Shown here in pieces: positions 59,777 through 64,000 of a DNA stretch of 64,000 nucleotides. The position numbers were made by a program, and so were the translations under genes. The stretch comes from Xenorhabdus ishibashii (GTDB lineage: Bacteria; Pseudomonadota; Gammaproteobacteria; Enterobacterales; Enterobacteriaceae): NCBI RefSeq assembly GCF_002632755.1, contig NZ_NJAK01000001.1, positions 2,480,001 through 2,544,000 of the forward strand, given 5' to 3'. Positions within the stretch are counted from its first letter, which is position 1, and each line of letters starts with the position of its first letter. The notes below the pieces were generated by a model. The model was not told the DNA's origin, ran no database searches, and was given only the letters and a program-made list of their open reading frames with translations.

Positions 59777-61117
59777 ATGACTGCGACAAACTTTTCCGAA
59801 TTCGAACTTGATGACTCCCTGCTTGAAGCACTGAACGACAAAGGCTATGAACGCCCGACTGCCATTCAGGCAGCAGCCATTCCTGCGGCTATGGACGGAC
59901 GTGATGTATTAGGCTCAGCACCGACCGGTACAGGTAAAACCGCCGCTTACTTATTGCCGGTATTACAACATTTATTGGATTTTCCCCGCAAAAAATCAGG
60001 GCCTCCGCGTATCCTGATTTTGACGCCAACCCGTGAACTGGCAATGCAAGTTGCAGAACAGGCAAAAGAACTGGCGGCCCATACACATTTGGACATCGCT
60101 ACAATCACTGGTGGTGTTGCCTATATGAATCACGCGGAAGTATTCAGTGAGAATCAGGATATTGTTGTCGCAACGACCGGGCGTCTGCTGCAATACATCA
60201 AAGAAGAAAATTTCGACTGCCGCGCAGTGGAAACGCTAATCCTTGATGAAGCTGATCGTATGTTGGATATGGGATTCGCCAATGATGTCGAAACGATAGC
60301 TGGTGAAACCCGCTGGCGCAAACAAACGTTGTTATTCTCCGCAACTTTGGAAGGGGAATCCATCCGTGATTTTGCCGAGCGCCTGTTAACTGATCCTGTT
60401 GAGATCGATGCCGAACCTTCCCGCCGTGAGCGCAAGAAAATTCAGCAATTTTACTATCGGGCTGATTCGCTAGAGCATAAAACAGCCATTCTGTGCCACC
60501 TTCTCCAGCAACCTGAAGTGACTAAGTCCATTGTTTTCGTGCGCAAACGAGAGCGTGTCCGCGAACTTGTCGATTGGCTGAACCAGGCAGGCATTCAAGC
60601 GGGTTTCCTTGAAGGTGAAATGGTGCAAGCCAAGCGTACAGATGCTGTAAAACGCTTGAATGATGGTAAAGTCAAAGTTCTGGTCGCAACCGACGTTGCT
60701 TCCCGTGGATTAGATATCGAGGATGTCAGCCACGTCTTTAACTTCGATTTGCCTCGCACCGCAGATGTTTACTTGCATCGAATTGGTCGTACTGCCCGCG
60801 CAGGTCGTAAAGGAACAGCCATTGCTCTGGTTGAAGCACACGATCATCTCCTTTTGGGTAAAATCAGCCGTTACCTCAACGAACCTATGAAAATACGGGT
60901 GGTTGATGAGCTTCGCCCACAAACCAAAGCGCCAAGCGATAAAAAGGGCTATAAACCATCCAAAAAAGTGTTAGTAAAACGCAAAGAGAAGAAGAAAACC
61001 GACGAAGCGAAGAAAAACCGTGTGAAAGTTCGTCATCGCGACAAAAAAAATATCGGTAAACGTCGTGCTGCTTCTGGCAATCCTAGACCAGAATTAACTG
61101 AATCCAGCAACGATTAA
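59777..61117 (+). CDS. srmB: ATP-dependent RNA helicase SrmB
   Basis: 446 residues. DEAD-box motifs: Q motif RPTAIQAAAIP, APTGTGKTAAY, PTRELAM, LDEADRMLD, SATLEG and HRIGRTARAG, then a lysine-rich carboxy-terminal tail. SrmB acts early in 50S ribosome assembly and in cold adaptation. The second of two adjacent ATG codons (59777) matches the E. coli start. A strong hairpin follows the stop. Confidence 0.97.
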   Translation: MTATNFSEFELDDSLLEALNDKGYERPTAIQAAAIPAAMDGRDVLGSAPTGTGKTAAYLLPVLQHLLDFPRKKSGPPRILILTPTRELAMQVAEQAKELAAHTHLDIATITGGVAYMNHAEVFSENQDIVVATTGRLLQYIKEENFDCRAVETLILDEADRMLDMGFANDVETIAGETRWRKQTLLFSATLEGESIRDFAERLLTDPVEIDAEPSRRERKKIQQFYYRADSLEHKTAILCHLLQQPEVTKSIVFVRKRERVRELVDWLNQAGIQAGFLEGEMVQAKRTDAVKRLNDGKVKVLVATDVASRGLDIEDVSHVFNFDLPRTADVYLHRIGRTARAGRKGTAIALVEAHDHLLLGKISRYLNEPMKIRVVDELRPQTKAPSDKKGYKPSKKVLVKRKEKKKTDEAKKNRVKVRHRDKKNIGKRRAASGNPRPELTESSND

Positions 61118-61133
61118 TTAATAACTGATTGTA

Positions 61134-61172
61134 GAACATGGGCGAAACCATACAATGACTTCGTCCATGTTC
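61134..61172 (+). terminator. Hairpin downstream of srmB
   Basis: GAACATGGGCGAA (61134-61146) pairs with TTCGTCCATGTTC (61160-61172), 13 bp with one G-T pair and a 13-base loop. It separates convergent srmB and the lipase gene. Confidence 0.65.
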
Positions 61173-61193
61173 CGGTAGACTGAGCGCTAAATA

Positions 61194-62252
61194 TTACACA
61201 GTATAATGCTGCTCACTTTGCTGCGATGTGGTATCTATATCTGTAACATCAGTTGACGCTAACAGTGTATTAGCATTATTTAACCAAGGCTTTTGTTCCG
61301 CCATCAATTCGAGAACAGCCTCCAAAAAATGTGCCTTAAAAGTATGGAAGCCATATCGATTAGGCAGCATGACATCCCATATGCTCTCCAATTCATATTC
61401 ATAATTAAGCTCTATTTCGTGCCCCATCGGTTGACGAATTGGTAATGTTTTTTGTAAGTTTCCCAGCCAATCATGTTGGACGGTATAATGGCGAATCAAG
61501 CCGCTGTCAGCCAATTCACGAGCGACTTCGGGTGAGACTCCCATATGTTTCAATGTAGAGTCAGAAACACTAACAGAATTGTAAATAACTGCTGGTTTTC
61601 CTGTTGCCAATGCAGCCACGGTTGCTAATCCACCCCCCAATGAATGCCCTGTGAAAATGACATTTTCACCAAATATTTCTAACGCCTTATGTGCCAATTC
61701 TACGGCTTGACTATATTGTTTTTCATTGTAACCAAGCCCTTGGCGAATACTTACCACGAAATCCTTTAATTCATTCGATCCAGTGAAAGAGACAATATAT
61801 AACCCCTTATTATGGTATACGCCGGCCTGGAATCCTGTTGAATAATCATTCAGTGTGTCTGGTTCAATGCCTAATTTTGATAAATCCTCATCAGATAGGC
61901 GCACATAATCGCCAATCCCTAAACTACTTTGTCGATAAACATCACGGGTAACCAGCGTCAAGGTATAATCGACCAATTTAGATTGTTTCCCTGCAATATC
62001 ATTGGCTTTCAATTCAGGGGCTGCCATCGCACTGGCATTTAAATTATTAGCCAATGATTGATTAACCAATGATTGATAGAGCGCATTAGCCTGTTTGGTA
62101 TTTTCTGAAAGAGAAATGCCTGGGGAAGAAATGTGATCAACTTTGTCAGGTGGTGACTGAGCTGAAGAATTCGACTGAGGTTGTAGAGCATTTTTTTGTA
62201 AGGAATAAAATCCTAAATTACTTAAAAAACTAGTATCAACTGATAAAGTCAT
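61194..62252 (-). CDS. Lipase-fold (class 3 type) serine hydrolase, candidate secreted effector
   Basis: 352 residues. After about 120 Ser/Asn/Gln-rich residues without a Sec signal comes an alpha/beta hydrolase domain with YIVSFTGSNELKDF (lipase-3 oxyanion region) and nucleophile Ser in VIFTGHSLGGGLATVAAL. The carboxy terminus is acidic and Thr/Asp-rich. Lack of a signal peptide with a polar, low-complexity amino terminus suggests either a cytoplasmic enzyme or a type I, III or VI-secreted phospholipase (inference). It sits between srmB and grcA, where E. coli has yfiE and eamB, so it is accessory. Confidence 0.75.
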   Translation of the reverse strand: MTLSVDTSFLSNLGFYSLQKNALQPQSNSSAQSPPDKVDHISSPGISLSENTKQANALYQSLVNQSLANNLNASAMAAPELKANDIAGKQSKLVDYTLTLVTRDVYRQSSLGIGDYVRLSDEDLSKLGIEPDTLNDYSTGFQAGVYHNKGLYIVSFTGSNELKDFVVSIRQGLGYNEKQYSQAVELAHKALEIFGENVIFTGHSLGGGLATVAALATGKPAVIYNSVSVSDSTLKHMGVSPEVARELADSGLIRHYTVQHDWLGNLQKTLPIRQPMGHEIELNYEYELESIWDVMLPNRYGFHTFKAHFLEAVLELMAEQKPWLNNANTLLASTDVTDIDTTSQQSEQHYTV

Positions 62253-62388
62253 AAAATTCTCCTACAGATTATTTAAATTTGGTGTGGTTTAAACGCCCAA
62301 ACTCTCTATCGGCAGAATTTTTAACAAGATTAAAACAAATTTAATTTTTATTTAACAAAATAAATTCACATAATAAAAACATGGGAAT

Positions 62389-62416
62389 AAAAAAAGGGAG
62401 TATCAACTCTCCCTTT
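62389..62416 (-). terminator. grcA terminator
   Basis: AAAGGGAG (62393-62400) pairs with CTCCCTTT (62409-62416). On the minus strand the stem is followed by a T run, about 24 bases after grcA. Confidence 0.75.
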
Positions 62417-62439
62417 AGATTTTTTGCCTGAGACAAGAA

Positions 62440-62823
62440 TTACAAGCTTTCTGTAAAAGTACGAGCAATAACATCACGTTGCTGTTCTGGAGTCAGAGAA
62501 TTAAAACGCACAGCATAACCAGATACCCGAATTGTAAGCTGGGGATATTTTTCGGGGTGTTTTACCGCATCTTCCAGCGTTTCGCGGCGCAGAACATTAA
62601 CATTCAAATGTTGTCCGCCTTCTACACGCACAGTCGGCTTGACTTCCAACGGGATCTCACGATATTCAAATTGCCCCAATTCCTCTTTGGCAACAATCTG
62701 TCCTTCACCGTAATCTGCTTTGGCACATATGCAACGCGCTTCATTTTTTTCATCATCCAACAGCCAAAAAGAATTCATCAATGTAGCGTTGTCAGATTGG
62801 GTAATTTGAATCCCAGTAATCAT
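62440..62823 (-). CDS. grcA: Autonomous glycyl radical cofactor GrcA
   Basis: 127 residues, homologous to the carboxy-terminal domain of pyruvate formate-lyase. The radical Gly lies in RVSGYAVRF near the end. It replaces the oxygen-damaged domain of PFL, restoring activity under micro-aerobic or acid conditions. An FNR-type palindrome lies about 85-98 bases before the start, in line with strong anaerobic induction in E. coli. Confidence 0.96.
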   Translation of the reverse strand: MITGIQITQSDNATLMNSFWLLDDEKNEARCICAKADYGEGQIVAKEELGQFEYREIPLEVKPTVRVEGGQHLNVNVLRRETLEDAVKHPEKYPQLTIRVSGYAVRFNSLTPEQQRDVIARTFTESL

Positions 62824-62907
62824 TTATACCTCCAACATCATCATCTTGGTTATTTAATCAACCATCATTCCTAATTTCTTGTATACCAGCACAAATGAGA
62901 AGATTCT

Positions 62908-62921
62908 TTGATTGCAATCAA
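62908..62921 (-). promoter_or_regulatory. FNR box upstream of grcA
   Basis: TTGATTGCAATCAA is a perfect FNR palindrome (TTGAT-N4-ATCAA). It lies in the 319-base divergent region between grcA and ung and is centred about 91 bases from the grcA start. E. coli grcA (yfiD) also depends on FNR sites. Confidence 0.85.
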
Positions 62922-63142
62922 CTAATTTCATAAGGTTACTGATGGTAAATTCATAACGTTATGTTTTTAATTATCTTTTATAGCAAAGTTGGATGAAATT
63001 ATTTTCATGTTTTTTCAAAAAAATTTATAAAAATAGCTTTTTATTCTGGGAATTAAGTGTGTATTGGGATCTGAGGGTTTCCCTATCCCAAGGGAATCGG
63101 TAAGCTTAAGCCATTTGATAATCATCTAGAAAGGGATTGGCT

Positions 63143-63823
63143 ATGTCCGCACCTCTCACATGGCACGATGTCATCGGCAATGAAAAGAAACAGCCTTATT
63201 TTGTTGATACATTGGCTTATGTTGCCAATGAACGTCAGGCTGGAAAAACTATTTATCCACCTCAAACAGATGTTTTCAACGCATTCCGCTATACCGAATT
63301 GGCTGATGTAAAAGTGGTGATTTTAGGGCAAGATCCTTACCACGGCCCGAATCAGGCCCACGGTTTGGCTTTCTCGGTACAGCCGGGTATTCCTGCGCCA
63401 CCTTCTCTCGTTAATATGTACAAAGAACTGGAATCAGACATTGCTGGATTTACTCGCCCAAATCACGGTTGTTTGATAAGTTGGGCAAAACAGGGGGTAT
63501 TATTGCTCAATACCGTACTCACCGTTGAGCGCGGCAACGCACATTCCCATGCTCATTTAGGGTGGGAAACGTTCACTGACAAAGTTATTGCAGCAATCAA
63601 TGAACATTGCAACGGCGTCATTTTCTTACTTTGGGGATCTCATGCACAGAAAAAAGGCCATTTCATTGATGCCCAACGCCATCATGTATTAAAAGCTCCC
63701 CATCCTTCTCCTTTATCTGCTCATCGTGGTTTCTTAGGCTGTAAACATTTCTCACAGACCAACCACTTATTGGAAACGCAAGGATTATCTCCAATAGATT
63801 GGGAGCCTCAATTGCCCCAATAA
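63143..63823 (+). CDS. ung: Uracil-DNA glycosylase
   Basis: 226 residues. The catalytic water-activating Asp lies in [17 protein letters not shown] and the catalytic His in [10 protein letters not shown]. It removes uracil from DNA. ATG 63143 follows AAGGG at 63131-63135 and gives [10 protein letters not shown], matching family starts; TTG 63137 is not needed. Confidence 0.97.
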   Translation: MSAPLTWHDVIGNEKKQPYFVDTLAYVANERQAGKTIYPPQTDVFNAFRYTELADVKVVILGQDPYHGPNQAHGLAFSVQPGIPAPPSLVNMYKELESDIAGFTRPNHGCLISWAKQGVLLLNTVLTVERGNAHSHAHLGWETFTDKVIAAINEHCNGVIFLLWGSHAQKKGHFIDAQRHHVLKAPHPSPLSAHRGFLGCKHFSQTNHLLETQGLSPIDWEPQLPQ

Positions 63824-63837
63824 CCGATCTTAACCTA

Positions 63838-63867
63838 CAAAAATGCCGCCTTTCCTGTGGCGGCATT
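63838..63867 (-). terminator. Terminator between ung and grpE
   Basis: AATGCCGCC (63842-63850) and GGCGGCATT (63859-63867) form a perfect 9-bp stem; on the minus strand it is followed by a T run, so it serves grpE and may also stop ung. Confidence 0.85.
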
Positions 63868-63888
63868 GCATCACGAGATACCGTAATC

Positions 63889-64000
63889 TTATTTAGAAAC
63901 AGCAACCATTGCAGGACGCAATAAACGACCATTCAGGGTATAGCCTTTCTGCATCACCAACATAACCTGATTAGGTTCATGCTGATCGGATTCCATCATG
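63889..64000 (-). CDS. grpE: Nucleotide exchange factor GrpE, C-terminal end only
   Basis: The frame enters from the right edge and ends at TAA (complement of 63889-63891). The visible 36 or so residues include [19 protein letters not shown] and RPAMVAVSK, the carboxy-terminal beta domain of GrpE that contacts DnaK. The bulk of the gene is outside the window. Confidence 0.9.
   Translation of the reverse strand, partial: MMESDQHEPNQVMLVMQKGYTLNGRLLRPAMVAVSK

Overview
The window reads as chromosome of an enterobacterium of the Xenorhabdus/Photorhabdus group (Morganellaceae). Most genes are close enterobacterial orthologues in familiar blocks, intergenic DNA is very AT-rich, nadB is missing from its usual place beside rpoE, and there is an apparent dithiolopyrrolone (xenorhabdin/holomycin-type) biosynthetic locus. 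The genus assignment is inference from content, not from a marker-gene comparison.

Layout. 0-1.6 kb: end of a 6-phospho-beta-glucosidase, an HPr paralogue, a cytidine-deaminase-like gene and a dinJ-yafQ toxin-antitoxin pair enclosed by a duplicated terminator plus a decayed HPr copy. 1.6-7.2 kb: exbD-exbB, metC, yghB, an AKR gene orthologous to dkgA but lacking two catalytic residues, and a small membrane protein. 7.2-29.4 kb: the conserved ytjB/serB-radA-nadR-ettA-slt-trpR-yjjX-gpmB-rob-creA-arcA-thrLABC-yaaA-talB block. It is interrupted by a degenerate ABC ATPase between nadR and ettA, and thrA carries a 1-nt frameshift in the homoserine dehydrogenase nucleotide-binding loop.

29.4-48.9 kb is an accessory island. 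It holds a TonB-dependent (HasR-like) receptor behind a (TCC)15 tract and a Fur box, a beta-glucoside PTS EIIBC plus GH1 operon with a BglG-type antiterminator target, a thioredoxin gene with a decayed thioredoxin-reductase gene, and a collinear biosynthetic operon: Cy-A(Cys)-PCP NRPS, GMC oxidoreductase, type II thioesterase, acyl-CoA dehydrogenase, GNAT acyltransferase, truncated haemoglobin, metallophosphoesterase and PPC-decarboxylase-like flavoprotein, followed by an MFS transporter. An internally deleted IS1 relic marks the right edge.

48.9-64 kb is a second conserved block: yfhL, then on the minus strand acpS-pdxJ-recO-era-rnc-lepB-lepA and rseC-rseB-rseA-rpoE, then trmN6, srmB, a lipase-fold gene, grcA, ung and the end of grpE. 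In E. coli the serB-talB and yfhL-grpE blocks lie far apart, so the island sits at a rearrangement junction.

How parts work together. ExbBD would energise the iron/haem receptor, and both have Fur-like boxes. The NRPS operon would condense two cysteines and oxidise them stepwise to the ene-disulfide bicycle, acylate it and export it. The thioredoxin/thioredoxin-reductase remnant divergent from it may be a relic of dithiol handling. RpoE and its Rse regulators, and FNR-linked grcA, carry recognisable promoter or operator sequences. No rRNA, tRNA or CRISPR was seen.
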